Assembly: GCF_020873875.1 (NCBI RefSeq)
Contig: NZ_JAHWGU010000012.1
Location: 124,001 to 188,000, forward strand
Source: Actinoplanes sp. DH11
GTDB lineage: Bacteria; Actinomycetota; Actinomycetes; Mycobacteriales; Micromonosporaceae
DNA: 64,000 nt
Direction: 5' to 3'
Shown one piece after another: positions 40,282-49,433 of the stretch (positions are counted from its first letter, which is position 1; every line of letters starts with the position of its first letter). The notes under the pieces are model-generated. The model saw only the letters and a list, made by a program, of their open reading frames with translations, did not search any database and was not told the DNA's origin. The translations under genes and the position numbers were made by a program.

Positions 40282-41124
40282 TCAGTCGTCGCCGCCCTGC
40301 AAGAAACTGAGCAGACGGAGGATCTCGATGTAGAGCCAGATGAGGCCGACCAGGATCCCGAACGCGGCGGTCCAGGAGTAGCGCTGCGGCAGACCCATCC
40401 GCACGCCCTCCTCGATCTCGTTGAAGTTCAGGATGAAGCTCAGCGACGCCACCACGATGCAGACGAGGCTGAAGATGATGCCGATCGCACCGTTGTCACG
40501 CAGACCGGTGTTGACGCCGAAGAGCGCCAGCACGAAGTTGATCAGCATGACGGCGAACAGGCCCGCCATGATCGAGATGATGGCTCGGGTGAACTTCGGC
40601 GTGGCCCGGATGACCCTGGCCCGGTAGAGCACGGCCATCAGGAAGAAGACGCCGAAGGTGGCGACCACCGCCTGCAGGACGATGCCCTGGTAGCCCAGGA
40701 TGTTCTGGAAGAACTTGCTCACCATGCCGACGAACACGCCCTCGATCACCGCGTAGGCGATGACGAGAGCCGGGTTGGCGATCCGCATGAAGGAGATCAC
40801 CAGGCCGAGCACGAGGCCGACCACGGCCGCGCCGATCCAGGCGGCGCTGGTCAGTTCGGCGGGGATGAGGTTCCATGCGGCCACCGCGGAGATGCCGGTG
40901 ATGCCGAGCAGTGTGACGGTCTTGACGACGACGTCGTCAAGGGTCATCGGTCGGACAGCCGGCGGAGAGGCGGGGTAGCCTGTCGCCGTCGGGTACGCGT
41001 CGCCGTAGACCGGCTGACCGTAACCCGGCTGCTGACCGGCCGGCCCATTTGGCCCGTACCCGGCCGCCCGCTCCCGCTCGGCCGCCTGGCCGAGGCGCGA
41101 GAGCACCGGGTTCGATGTCTTCAC
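40282..41124 (-). CDS. Bax inhibitor-1/YccA family membrane protein
   Basis: A 280-residue protein. Residues 1-58 are a soluble, Gly/Gln/Tyr/Pro-rich tail ([17 protein letters not shown]). The remainder has about seven membrane spans of the Bax-inhibitor-1 type with FGVFFLMAVLYRARVIR, a basic loop FTRAI and an acidic C-terminus GGDD. Bacterial members are thought to be pH-sensitive calcium-leak channels or to interact with FtsH. The tail composition resembles that of the LppU-like protein at 49.4 kb. Single gene with a terminator on its 3' side. Confidence 0.85.
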   Translation of the reverse strand: MKTSNPVLSRLGQAAERERAAGYGPNGPAGQQPGYGQPVYGDAYPTATGYPASPPAVRPMTLDDVVVKTVTLLGITGISAVAAWNLIPAELTSAAWIGAAVVGLVLGLVISFMRIANPALVIAYAVIEGVFVGMVSKFFQNILGYQGIVLQAVVATFGVFFLMAVLYRARVIRATPKFTRAIISIMAGLFAVMLINFVLALFGVNTGLRDNGAIGIIFSLVCIVVASLSFILNFNEIEEGVRMGLPQRYSWTAAFGILVGLIWLYIEILRLLSFLQGGDD

Positions 41125-41334
41125 TGTTTCCAGCCTCCCTCAGAGGTTGCGGCATCCTTTGCCTGTCGTTCAAGGGTACGGGGTCAAGACCCGTCCCGCT
41201 CTCCACCGATCCTGTGAGCGTTCTGAGAACCCGAGGTCATGAACTGGAAACCAACGGGGACTGACGATACGTCGCCGCGGCGGCTTCTATAACCTGTGCC
41301 ACGTCTTGGATCGGCACAACGGAGGAACAACGCA

Positions 41335-42714
41335 GTGCTGGGGTTTATTCGGCGCAACATTCGCAAGCCATGGGCTCTGGCACTGCTCGTCGCCATGGTC
41401 TTCGGAGTCCTGCAGATACCGAAGGGTCCGGGCAACGTCAGCCCGGACATGACGCAGTACCTGAACCAGACATACGACCTGCTCGGTGACACTCCGGCCG
41501 AGGCCCGCGACCGCACCATCAAGATCTACTGCGCGAACTGGGGCCGGCCGCACCTCTTCGAGGTGAGCGCCACGGGTCCCTACGACGCGACGAGCGCCAC
41601 CGAGTACGCCGAGAAGTGTGTCGAGCGCCTCCGTTCGCAGAACGACCTGGCACCCGGCACCGTCTACGGCCCGGCGCTTGCCAAGTCCGGTCTCATCGAG
41701 TCACCGCGGTACGAGGCGATCTTCCTGTCCCGTCCCGGCGTGGCGTGGTTCTACGCACCCGCCGTAGCGCTGCTGCCGGACCGGTTCGCCCTGGGCCTGA
41801 CCGCGTTCCTGCTGGTCGCCCTCGCCGGTTTCCTGGTCTTCCTGATGCTGCGCGCGCTCCGGGTGGCCACCCCGATCGCGCTGGCCGGTCAGGTGCTCTT
41901 CTACCTGCTGCCGATCACGTCGTGGTCGATCGACCCGCGCGGCGAGGCGCCGGTCATCCTGCTCACCACCGCGATCCTGCTGGGCACGATCTACGTGATC
42001 ACCGATCGGGTGCGGGCCGGCGTGGCACTGATCGTGGCGGCGTACGCGCTCGGTTTCGTCGTCAAGGGCTCCCAGTTCATGCTCCTCGGCGCGGCGATGG
42101 CCGCGACCGCGACGCTGGCGTTGCTGTTCGCCCGCCGGGCCGGCCGCCCGCTGCGCCCGCTCCTGCTGATCCTCGGGCTCTCCGTCGCGGCGGCCGCCGT
42201 CAACTTCTTCGGCGCCAAGCTGATGGGCTGGCCGGGTGGCACCGAGAGCATGCAGGACCTGCTCACCAACCACTACGCGAACCCGGACGTACCGGACCCG
42301 GTCGCGCAGTGGCTGGAACGCAACCGCTACTACTGGGTGTGGTGGCTGGTCGAGCAGCTCCGTGCGCCGCTGGTGCTGGCGAGCTGGCTGATCGGCGCCT
42401 GGGGCCTGCTGTGGGCGCGTTCCTCGGCGGCCTTCGCGGTCTTCGCGGTGGCGCTCGGCGGCTTCCTCAACCAGGCCGGGCACCCCAACCCGACGCAGTC
42501 CGACCGGCTGATCATCACGGCGTGGATGCTGGTGATCATCGGCGTTCCGGTCCTGCTGAACCACTACGTCGAGCGCCGCCGCCGGCCGGCCGAGCCGGTG
42601 GACGGGCCGGCCACCGGCGAGCCGGTGGACGCGGCGGACCCGTGCCAGGCCGCGACCGTCACGATCCCCCGGCAGCGTTCCGCCGGGGAACCGGCACCGG
42701 CCACCACGCGGTAA
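41335..42714 (+). CDS. Polytopic membrane protein of unknown function
   Basis: The GTG at 41335 follows GGAGGA and gives 459 residues. There is a short basic N-terminus (FIRRNIRKPW), a first span at about 10-30, a large extracytoplasmic loop (30-125) rich in charged residues, then eight to ten spans and a cytosolic C-terminal tail of about 50 residues. The topology resembles GT-C-type glycosyltransferases, but no DxD-type motif is convincing in the first loop. Function unknown. A -10-like TATAAC lies at 41288. A strong terminator follows. Confidence 0.65.
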   Translation: MLGFIRRNIRKPWALALLVAMVFGVLQIPKGPGNVSPDMTQYLNQTYDLLGDTPAEARDRTIKIYCANWGRPHLFEVSATGPYDATSATEYAEKCVERLRSQNDLAPGTVYGPALAKSGLIESPRYEAIFLSRPGVAWFYAPAVALLPDRFALGLTAFLLVALAGFLVFLMLRALRVATPIALAGQVLFYLLPITSWSIDPRGEAPVILLTTAILLGTIYVITDRVRAGVALIVAAYALGFVVKGSQFMLLGAAMAATATLALLFARRAGRPLRPLLLILGLSVAAAAVNFFGAKLMGWPGGTESMQDLLTNHYANPDVPDPVAQWLERNRYYWVWWLVEQLRAPLVLASWLIGAWGLLWARSSAAFAVFAVALGGFLNQAGHPNPTQSDRLIITAWMLVIIGVPVLLNHYVERRRRPAEPVDGPATGEPVDAADPCQAATVTIPRQRSAGEPAPATTR

Positions 42715-42730
42715 CGAACGGGAAAGGCGA

Positions 42731-42760
42731 AGGGCGCTCCGGCAACGGAGCGCCCTTTTT
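42731..42760 (+). terminator. Rho-independent terminator
   Basis: AGGGCGCTCC (42731-42740), loop GGCAAC, GGAGCGCCCT (42747-42756) and TTTTT. It ends 6 bp from the 3' end of the minus-strand tRNA gene and could stop both transcripts. Confidence 0.9.
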
Positions 42761-42765
42761 CGTCG

Positions 42766-42848
42766 TGCCCGGGGCGGGTCTCGAACCCGCACGCCTTGTC
42801 AGGCAGCCGCTTTTAAGGCGGCCGTGTCTGCCATTCCACCACCCGGGC
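42766..42848 (-). tRNA. bldA: tRNA-Leu (anticodon UAA), bldA type
   Basis: The minus strand folds as a class II tRNA: acceptor GCCCGGG/CCCGGGC with discriminator A, D arm GTG/CAC, anticodon stem GCCGC/GCGGC with loop CTTAAAA (anticodon TAA), long variable arm GCCT-GACA-AGGC, and T arm GCGGG-TTCGAGA-CCCGC. CCA is not encoded. This tRNA reads UUA; in Streptomyces the corresponding gene is bldA, whose charging gates development and secondary metabolism because UUA codons are very rare in high-GC genomes. The symbol is given by function of the anticodon, not by synteny. Confidence 0.92.
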
Positions 42849-42905
42849 GGACCTGCGAACACCGTATCTGGTGCCGCCCGGATGGTGGCAACGGCCCGGC
42901 TGGGA

Positions 42906-44285
42906 TCAGCGCGAGCCGGCGGAGACCTTGTCGCCGGCCTTGCCGGTGGACTCGTCGGTGGCCGGCCGCACCGGCGGGGTCACCTCGAGGAACTCCTCAC
43001 GCGGGTGGTGCAGCTGGCCGAGGGCCACCGTCTCCCGCTTGAGGGCGAACGCCAGGACCCAGTCGGCGAGCACCCGCACCTTGCGGTTGAACGACGGGAT
43101 CCGGCTGACGTGGTAGAAGCGGTGCATCAGCCACGCCGGGTAGCCCTTGACCTTGACGCCGTACACGTGCGCGACGCCCTTGTTGATGCCGAGGCCCGCG
43201 ACGCCGCCGACGTGCTTGTGGCGGTACTCCTTGGGCGCTCCGCCGAGGATGACCTGGCGGATGTTGTCGGCGAGCACGGTGGCCTGCCGGACCGCGTGCT
43301 GAGCGCTCGGCGAGCACCAGCCACCCGGGTTGGTCAGGTCGGGGACCTGGGCACAGTCGCCCGCGGCCCAGGCGCCCTCGAGCACCTCGCCGGTCTCGAT
43401 GCTGGCGACCTGAAGGGTCGGCAGGCAGTTGACGTGCCCGCGCGGGCCGAGCGGCAGGTCGGTCTGCTCGAGCATCGGCGACGGCTTGACGCCGGCGGTC
43501 CAGACCAGCGTCTCGGCGCGGAACGTGTCACCGTCGGAGAGCACGATCTGGCCGTCGACGCAGGACTTGAGGAACGTCTCCAGGCGCAGGTCGATCCCGC
43601 GCTTGGCGAGCTGGCGCGCCGTGTAGGCACCCATCTCGGGACCGACCTCGGGGAGAATCCGGTTGGAGGCCTCCACCAGGATGAAGTGGACCTCCTTCGG
43701 GTCCAGCTCCGGGTAGTACTTCAGGGCGTCCGCGACGACGTCCTGCATCTCGGCCAACGCCTCGATGCCGGCGAAACCGCCGCCGACGAAGACGAAGTTC
43801 AGCGACGCCTTGCGCACCTCTTCGTCCGGCGTCACCGCGGCGACGTCGAGCCGGTCGAGGATGTGGTTGCGCAGGTAGATGGCCTCACCGATGGTCTTCA
43901 GGCCGATGCCGACATCACTGAGGCCGGGGATCGGCAGGGTGCGCGAGACCGAGCCGGGCGCCACGATGATGTGGTCGTACTCCATCTCGTAGGCGGGACC
44001 GTCGATCGGCTGGATCGTGACGGTCTTGCGGGCGTGCTCGAGCTTCGTGACCTCACCGGAGACGATGCGGCACTTCTTCAGCTCCCGGCGCAGCGGCACC
44101 ACAGCGTGTCGCGGCGAGATGTTACCGGCCGCTGCCTCAGGCAGGAACGGCTGGTAAGTCATGTGCGGAACAGGGTCGATGACGACGATCTCGGCCCGGT
44201 TCCGGTTCAGCTTCTTGGACAGGCGGAGGGCGGCGTAAAGCCCGACGTGACCTGCTCCAACGACGACTATGCGCGGCGGATTCAC
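42906..44285 (-). CDS. ndh: Type II NADH dehydrogenase
   Basis: A 459-residue non-proton-pumping NADH:menaquinone oxidoreductase. The N-terminal FAD fold is RIVVVGAGHVGLYAALRL, the NADH fold LNFVFVGGGFAGIEALAEM and the C-terminal FAD contact GAWAAGDCAQV. The C-terminal amphipathic region (about 385-430, YPAWLMHRFYHVSRIPSF) should attach it to the membrane. The GTG start at 44285 has AGGA upstream. It feeds electrons into the respiratory chain without coupling. Confidence 0.92.
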   Translation of the reverse strand: MNPPRIVVVGAGHVGLYAALRLSKKLNRNRAEIVVIDPVPHMTYQPFLPEAAAGNISPRHAVVPLRRELKKCRIVSGEVTKLEHARKTVTIQPIDGPAYEMEYDHIIVAPGSVSRTLPIPGLSDVGIGLKTIGEAIYLRNHILDRLDVAAVTPDEEVRKASLNFVFVGGGFAGIEALAEMQDVVADALKYYPELDPKEVHFILVEASNRILPEVGPEMGAYTARQLAKRGIDLRLETFLKSCVDGQIVLSDGDTFRAETLVWTAGVKPSPMLEQTDLPLGPRGHVNCLPTLQVASIETGEVLEGAWAAGDCAQVPDLTNPGGWCSPSAQHAVRQATVLADNIRQVILGGAPKEYRHKHVGGVAGLGINKGVAHVYGVKVKGYPAWLMHRFYHVSRIPSFNRKVRVLADWVLAFALKRETVALGQLHHPREEFLEVTPPVRPATDESTGKAGDKVSAGSR

Positions 44286-44372
44286 GGTCCTATTGTCGCG
44301 CGCGCGAGGGGGTTCATGCGTCGTTCTGTGACCATCGCAACCACCAAAGTCAAGTGTCGAAAGACACAGAAT

Positions 44373-44936
44373 TCACTCGCGACGGCCCATACGTGCTAGG
44401 AGCATCGTCACAGCAGCCGCTCCGGACAGCCCCACCAGGGTGGCCACCTGGAAAGCACTCCCGCCCAGGTCGGCGGTGAGACCGAGCGCCAGGACGATGA
44501 GCACCGACGAGATCAGAATGACCACGGCGGCCCGTCCCAGCCAGATTCCGGGCACGTCCAGGTTGACTATCGCATCGATGGGGAGTACTGCGGCGAGCGC
44601 GGTGAGCGTGTGCCCCAGATAGAGCAGGGCGGCGAGCGTGAGCACCCGCCACAGCGCGACCCGGGCGTCGAACCCGGCCGTGTCCAGCAGCCAGCCGGCC
44701 ACCGCGACCAGGGCGACGGCACTGCCACCGCGACCCGCCGGGGCGAGCGCCGGCCAGAGCGCGAAGAGCGCCAGCAGGCCCAGCCACCGGCTGGCCAGCA
44801 ACTCCTCCGGCCACGCGACGCCCATGGCGAGCAAACCGGTCAGCCAGACCGAGCCACGGATCATCAGGGGTACGGCCGTCGCGCGCTTCAACGTCGTCCG
44901 GAGCCGCCCGGCACGCTTCGTGATCGCGGTCAGCAT
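44373..44936 (-). CDS. Membrane protein at the end of the MoxR operon
   Basis: A 187-residue protein with a short basic N-terminus and five or six hydrophobic segments. It starts 2 bp after the DUF58 stop, so it belongs to the MoxR/DUF58 operon. In many bacteria the gene after DUF58 is the transglutaminase TgpA; nothing like a transglutaminase Cys-His-Asp triad is present here. Function unknown. Confidence 0.65.
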   Translation of the reverse strand: MLTAITKRAGRLRTTLKRATAVPLMIRGSVWLTGLLAMGVAWPEELLASRWLGLLALFALWPALAPAGRGGSAVALVAVAGWLLDTAGFDARVALWRVLTLAALLYLGHTLTALAAVLPIDAIVNLDVPGIWLGRAAVVILISSVLIVLALGLTADLGGSAFQVATLVGLSGAAAVTMLLARMGRRE

Positions 44937-44938
44937 GC

Positions 44939-46300
44939 TCAGCGCCCCCTCGGTGCGGAAGCCATCCGGGCCACGTCCCGCAGGACCAGATCGAGGCTGC
45001 CCGCACCGGCCCACGTCACCACCGGCACGCCGTGCTCGCGGAGCCGGCCGAGCACGTTCTCCCGTTCCATCCGCCACAGCCGGGTCGCCGCCGGGGTCCA
45101 CTGGTTGCGGACCGGCGGGGCGGCGTCCTTGGGCAGGGTGTCGACGGCGACGGTGTAACGGCCGGACTGGGTGAGCTGGGCGAGCATGTCGGCGGCGCGC
45201 GGGTCGACGAGCGGGGTGAGCACCACCACCAGCGCGGACGAGGAGACGTGGTGCGCGGCGAGGACGTTGTCGTACTGGTCGGTGTCGGCCGGTGCGGGCC
45301 GGACGTCGAGCAGCCACTCCAGCACGGTCAGGTACTGCCGGCGGCCGGAGGCGGGACGCAACCGGCGGGCGGTCGCGCCGTACTCCAGCAGCGACACCCG
45401 GTCGCCCCGGTGCAGGTAGTGCTCGGAGATGGCGGCCGCCGCCCGGACCGTGGTGTCGAGCACCGAGGAACTGCCCCGCACCCCGCCGGGCAGGCCGACC
45501 TCACCGAGCACATCCAGCAGCAGGAGCACTTCGGCGTCGCGGTCCGACAGCGTGTACGCCACATGCAGGTCACGGGTCCGCAGCGACACCCGCCAGTCGA
45601 TGCGGCGCAACCGGTCACCGGGCGCGAACTGCCGCACACCGGCCAGTTCACCGCCCTCGCCGGGCCGCCGGGACCGGTGTGCCCCGACCAGGCCGGCCGC
45701 GGCCGGCATCGCCTCGGTGGCGTTGAACGGCTCGGTCACCGGGTAGACCCGGACGCCCCGGGCGGGCGTGACGATCGGGCGGCAGGCCAGCAGGCCACCA
45801 CAGGCGGCGGCGCGGGCGGCGGCCGGTCCGACGTCCTGCCGGCCCCAGCGCAACGCCTCACCGGGCAGGTCGATCGCGGCCCACCCGTCGGACGGCACAG
45901 TGATCGCGAACGGCCGGTCGGCGTGCCGCAGGCGGAGCCACGGCGACGTACGCGTACGGACCACGACCAGGTCGTAACCGAGCGCGTCCGGGTTCGCCAC
46001 GGTCAGCCCGGCGTCGACCTGACCCCCCTCGACCAGGTGCTGCTCGTCCGCGGTGATCGTCACCTCGGGCACCGCCCGCGGCCGCCGGTGCAGGTTGATC
46101 GCCGCGCCGATCGCGAACGGCGACGCCAGCAGCACCAGATCGACCCGGCCGAGCGCCACCCCGAGCAGCAGCAACAGGCCGGTCAGCAACACCGTCCGGC
46201 CGAGCGCCCGGGTCGGCAGCCAGACCGGACCTGCCGGCGGCTCGGCCGCGACGCCGGCACCGGCAGACTCGGCCGGGCGGGAGAGCGAAGCTTCAGTCAT
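44939..46300 (-). CDS. DUF58 domain protein (MoxR partner)
   Basis: A 453-residue protein. Two hydrophobic segments (about 40-75) anchor it, and the C-terminal half contains the DUF58 signature ELAGVRQFAPGDRLRRIDWR followed by a von Willebrand A-like core (EVLLLLDVL with metal-site-like Asp). These proteins work with MoxR AAA+ ATPases, possibly in maturation of periplasmic or membrane complexes. The ATG at 46300 lies inside the moxR 3' end (8-bp overlap), so translation is coupled. Confidence 0.87.
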   Translation of the reverse strand: MTEASLSRPAESAGAGVAAEPPAGPVWLPTRALGRTVLLTGLLLLLGVALGRVDLVLLASPFAIGAAINLHRRPRAVPEVTITADEQHLVEGGQVDAGLTVANPDALGYDLVVVRTRTSPWLRLRHADRPFAITVPSDGWAAIDLPGEALRWGRQDVGPAAARAAACGGLLACRPIVTPARGVRVYPVTEPFNATEAMPAAAGLVGAHRSRRPGEGGELAGVRQFAPGDRLRRIDWRVSLRTRDLHVAYTLSDRDAEVLLLLDVLGEVGLPGGVRGSSSVLDTTVRAAAAISEHYLHRGDRVSLLEYGATARRLRPASGRRQYLTVLEWLLDVRPAPADTDQYDNVLAAHHVSSSALVVVLTPLVDPRAADMLAQLTQSGRYTVAVDTLPKDAAPPVRNQWTPAATRLWRMERENVLGRLREHGVPVVTWAGAGSLDLVLRDVARMASAPRGR

Positions 46301-47282
46301 GCCGGGCGTAGGTCGGCAGCGCCCCACTGGCCGGCGCCGGCACGGCCGAGAGGACCTCCTGCACCACGAACGACGGGTTCACCTGGCGCAGCCACATCTC
46401 CGGGCGCAGCGTGATCCGGTGCGCCAGCGCGGGCACCGCCACGTCCTTCACGTCCTCCGGCACCACGTAGTCCCGGCCGGCCATCGCGGCCCGGGCCCGG
46501 GCAAGCAGCAGCAACGCCAGCGAGCCGCGTGGCGACGAGCCGACCAGCACGGCGCCGTGCTCGCGGGTGGCCGAGGTGAGCGAGACGATGTAGCGGCCGA
46601 TCGAGTCCTCGACCGCGACCGACTCCAGCGCGGCCTGCATGGCCTGCAGCGTCGCCGCGTCCACCACCGGAGCGAGGGCGGCCTCCTCCTGCCGCCGCGA
46701 CATCCGGCGTTGCAGCACGTCCCACTCCTCCTCGGCGGTCGGGTAGCCGAACGAGACCCGGAGCAGGAACCGGTCCAGCTGGGCCTCGGGGAGCGGGTAG
46801 GTGCCCTCGTACTCGATCGGGTTCGCCGTCGCGAGCACGTGGAACGGCGGGTCCAGCCGGTAGGTGACGCCCTCGACCGAGACCTGCTTCTCCTGCATCG
46901 CCTCGAGCAGGGCGGACTGGGTCTTCGGCGGCGTCCGGTTGATCTCGTCGGCCAGCAGCATGTTGGTGAAGACCGGACCGGCCCGGAAGGCGAAGTCGCC
47001 CTTGCGCTGGTCGTAGAGGAAGGAGCCGGTGACGTCGGCGGGCAGCAGGTCCGGGGTGAACTGCAGGCGGCGGAAATCCAGCCCGAGCGACTGCGCGAAA
47101 CACCTGGCGGTCAGCGTCTTGCCGAGACCGGGCAGGTCCTCCAGCAGCACGTGGCCGCCCGCGAGGATGCCGGCCAGCACCAACTCGAGCGAGTCGCGCT
47201 TGCCGACCACCACGGTGCCGACCGAGTCGAGGACCGTCCCGGCCAGCCGCCCGACCTCGTACGGGGGAAGAGCCTGCGTCAC
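46293..47282 (-). CDS. moxR: MoxR-family AAA+ ATPase
   Basis: A 329-residue AAA+ ATPase. Walker A-like HVLLEDLPGLGKT, Walker B LLADEINRTPPKTQSALLEAM, sensor 1 HVLATANPIE and the C-terminal lid REHGAVLVGSSPRGSLALL (sensor 2 Arg) are present. MoxR proteins act as chaperones for complexes whose subunits carry von Willebrand domains such as DUF58. GTG start with GAAAGGTG upstream. Confidence 0.92.
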   Translation of the reverse strand: MTQALPPYEVGRLAGTVLDSVGTVVVGKRDSLELVLAGILAGGHVLLEDLPGLGKTLTARCFAQSLGLDFRRLQFTPDLLPADVTGSFLYDQRKGDFAFRAGPVFTNMLLADEINRTPPKTQSALLEAMQEKQVSVEGVTYRLDPPFHVLATANPIEYEGTYPLPEAQLDRFLLRVSFGYPTAEEEWDVLQRRMSRRQEEAALAPVVDAATLQAMQAALESVAVEDSIGRYIVSLTSATREHGAVLVGSSPRGSLALLLLARARAAMAGRDYVVPEDVKDVAVPALAHRITLRPEMWLRQVNPSFVVQEVLSAVPAPASGALPTYARHD

Positions 47283-47295
47283 CGGCGCACCTTTC

Positions 47296-47877
47296 TCACA
47301 GTCGTTCCAACGCGTCTAGCAGAGTCTCGACGTCACGTGCCCGCAGGCCGTGACGACCCGGCGCGGCAAGCGCCGTCCACAGCGGCTCGCCGAGCAACTC
47401 CCGGGCCCGGCGCGGATCGGTGGCCCGGGTGATCCCGTGCCGCAACCGCAGCCGTTCGTCGGTGAGCTCCGCGAGCACCGGCAGAACGTTACGCGCATAC
47501 AGATCCGGATCGGAGTGGGCCTGGTCCAGGTTTCGCTCCCAGCGTTTGACCGCGGAGCGCAACGCGTCGGCGGTGGCCGGTGCGTCCCGGCCCAACCCGG
47601 AGCGCATCCGCGGCCTGGGCGGCGGCGCGACGGCACCGGCCGCCCAGAGCACCACGCGCAGGCCGACCAGCGCGGTCACCAGGAGCAGGAGCGGGACCTT
47701 GACGCCACCGGCACGCAGCCCGGCCACGATCACCACGGTGGTGAAGGCGATGAGCGCCACCTCGCCGATCAGCCGTGGCAGCGGGGAACGGCGCTTGCGG
47801 ACCGGCGCGGTCTCCTCGACGGGCTCGGCGGGTGCGGCGACCGCCCCGAAGAGATCGTCCAGGCTGCCGTCGCTCAT
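47296..47877 (-). CDS. Two-span membrane protein of MoxR operon
   Basis: A 193-residue protein. An acidic N-terminus with SLDDLFGAVA is followed by a basic RKRRSPLPR, two spans (about 40-80) and a soluble helical C-terminus (ALRSAVKRWERNLDQAHSD). It starts with ATG overlapping the stop of the DUF4129 gene (ATGA). The position is that of small accessory membrane proteins in MoxR operons; no function is known. Confidence 0.7.
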   Translation of the reverse strand: MSDGSLDDLFGAVAAPAEPVEETAPVRKRRSPLPRLIGEVALIAFTTVVIVAGLRAGGVKVPLLLLVTALVGLRVVLWAAGAVAPPPRPRMRSGLGRDAPATADALRSAVKRWERNLDQAHSDPDLYARNVLPVLAELTDERLRLRHGITRATDPRRARELLGEPLWTALAAPGRHGLRARDVETLLDALERL

Positions 47878-48575
47878 ACCGTCACACCACCCAGGTCGGC
47901 GCGGAGACGCTCCAGAGCGGACCGGGCCTGCTGCCGCATCTGATCGTCCACGGTGTGCGTCGCGTACCTCGCCTCGCGGTAGACCTCGAGCAGCGCGGCC
48001 AGCACCCCGGCGTCGACCCGCTGCTCGGCGAGCAACCGGCCGACCAGGTCCGTCGGGCTGTCACCCGGATGCCGCGGCGTGCCGGCGGCGGCCGCGGCGT
48101 CCTCCAGACGCACCCAGCAGGCGATCACCGCGCGGCGCGGATCGCGGTCCGTGTCGGACAGTTCCTCCAGGCCCGCGTCGAGGACCGCCACCAGGTCCTC
48201 CGCCGTGCGTGGCCGGCGTCGCGGGCCGAGCCGGCCGGTGCGCCGGCCGCGCCGTTTCAGGTAGTCGTGCACCAGGGCCCAGGAGAGCAGCACCACCATG
48301 CAGACCACCACGAGGGCGAGCACCAGCAGCGCGGCGTCACCGGCCCAGGTGGGCAGGCTGCGGGCCGCCTCCGGAACCGTCTCCTCCACCGCGCTCGGCG
48401 TCGGCGCGGGCTCGGTCCGCGGCGGCAGCAGCGGAGGCGGGGTGGTGGTCGGGGTGGCGTCCGGAGTGATGCGGTCCAGCTGCGGCGCGGAACGGGTGGC
48501 AGCCAGCGAGATCACGAAGAGCAGAACGACGACGGCGGCCAGGGGCCACCATCGGCGCAGTGCGGCGAGGTCCAT
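47874..48575 (-). CDS. DUF4129 domain membrane protein
   Basis: 233 residues from ATG 48575. The first span lies at about 10-28, a Pro/Thr-rich extracytoplasmic linker (TPTTTPPPLLPPRTEPAPTP) follows, then a second span (about 85-110) and a C-terminal cytosolic DUF4129 domain (AVIACWVRLEDAAAAAGTPR, PGDSPTDLVGRLL). DUF4129 is usually fused to or encoded with transglutaminase/MoxR systems. It is the first gene of the five-gene MoxR unit. Confidence 0.82.
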   Translation of the reverse strand: MDLAALRRWWPLAAVVVLLFVISLAATRSAPQLDRITPDATPTTTPPPLLPPRTEPAPTPSAVEETVPEAARSLPTWAGDAALLVLALVVVCMVVLLSWALVHDYLKRRGRRTGRLGPRRRPRTAEDLVAVLDAGLEELSDTDRDPRRAVIACWVRLEDAAAAAGTPRHPGDSPTDLVGRLLAEQRVDAGVLAALLEVYREARYATHTVDDQMRQQARSALERLRADLGGVTV

Positions 48576-48620
48576 GCGGGGCTCAGATCCGTGACTCGGG
48601 GAGTGTCGTCGACGCACGAA

Positions 48621-49373
48621 TCATGCCAGGCCCGCACGAGCCTTCGCACGGGCGAACACCTCGTCCAGCATCGCGGGGGTCAACCTGCCGGTGAACGTGT
48701 TCTGCTGACTCACGTGGAAACAGCCGAGCAGATCCGGTGCCCCCGGGAGGACCACCTCGGCGCCGTGCCCGAACTTGGGGCGCGGTACGGGCGGGCGGAT
48801 CCCGTACACCCCGGTCAGGGCCGGCCACCACGCGGCCCAGGCGAACGCGCCCAGCGCCACCACCACCCGCAGGGTGGGTCTGATCAGTTCCAGCTCGCGC
48901 CGTAGCCAGGGCGCGCACGTGTCACGCTCCTCGGGGAGCGGTTTGTTGTCCGGCGGCGCGCAGCGCACCGCCGCGAAGATGCGGGTGTGCCGCAGCTCAA
49001 GGCCGTCGTCGGCGGCGACACTCGTCGGCTGGTTCGCCAGGCCCGCCCGATGCAGCGCGGCGAAGAGCACATCACCGGAACGGTCACCGGTGAAGATCCG
49101 CCCGGTGCGGTTGCCGCCGTGCGCGGCCGGCGCCAGACCCAGGATCGCGATCTCCGCGTCGGCGGGGCCCATGCCGGGCACGGGCCGGCCCCAGTAGGTC
49201 TGGTCCCGGAAGGCGGCACGCTTGGTGACGGCGATGTCGGTACGCCAGGCGACCAGGCGCGGGCAGGCGAAACAGTCCGCGATGCCGGCGTCGAGCACGC
49301 GGAGTGAGGCCGCCGAGGCCGCTTGGGCGGCAACTGCTTCGGGGGTACGCGCGGAGGCGCCGGACGGGAGCAC
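48621..49373 (-). CDS. Family 5-type uracil-DNA glycosylase
   Basis: A 250-residue DNA-repair glycosylase. The active-site motif GLAPAAHGGNRTGR and the later CFHVSQQNTFTGRLT define the UdgB (family 5) type. Cys residues in DCFACPRL, RCAPPDN and DTCAPWL should bind a [4Fe-4S] cluster. It removes uracil and possibly hypoxanthine or other deaminated bases, which matters in a G+C-rich genome. GTG start at 49373; no strong ribosome site is visible, so the start is not certain. Confidence 0.9.
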   Translation of the reverse strand: MLPSGASARTPEAVAAQAASAASLRVLDAGIADCFACPRLVAWRTDIAVTKRAAFRDQTYWGRPVPGMGPADAEIAILGLAPAAHGGNRTGRIFTGDRSGDVLFAALHRAGLANQPTSVAADDGLELRHTRIFAAVRCAPPDNKPLPEERDTCAPWLRRELELIRPTLRVVVALGAFAWAAWWPALTGVYGIRPPVPRPKFGHGAEVVLPGAPDLLGCFHVSQQNTFTGRLTPAMLDEVFARAKARAGLA

Positions 49374-49433
49374 CCGATCAGCACAACATCCGTGGCTGAC
49401 CGGAGTGCACCCGGGTCCGGCACGCGGCTCGCG

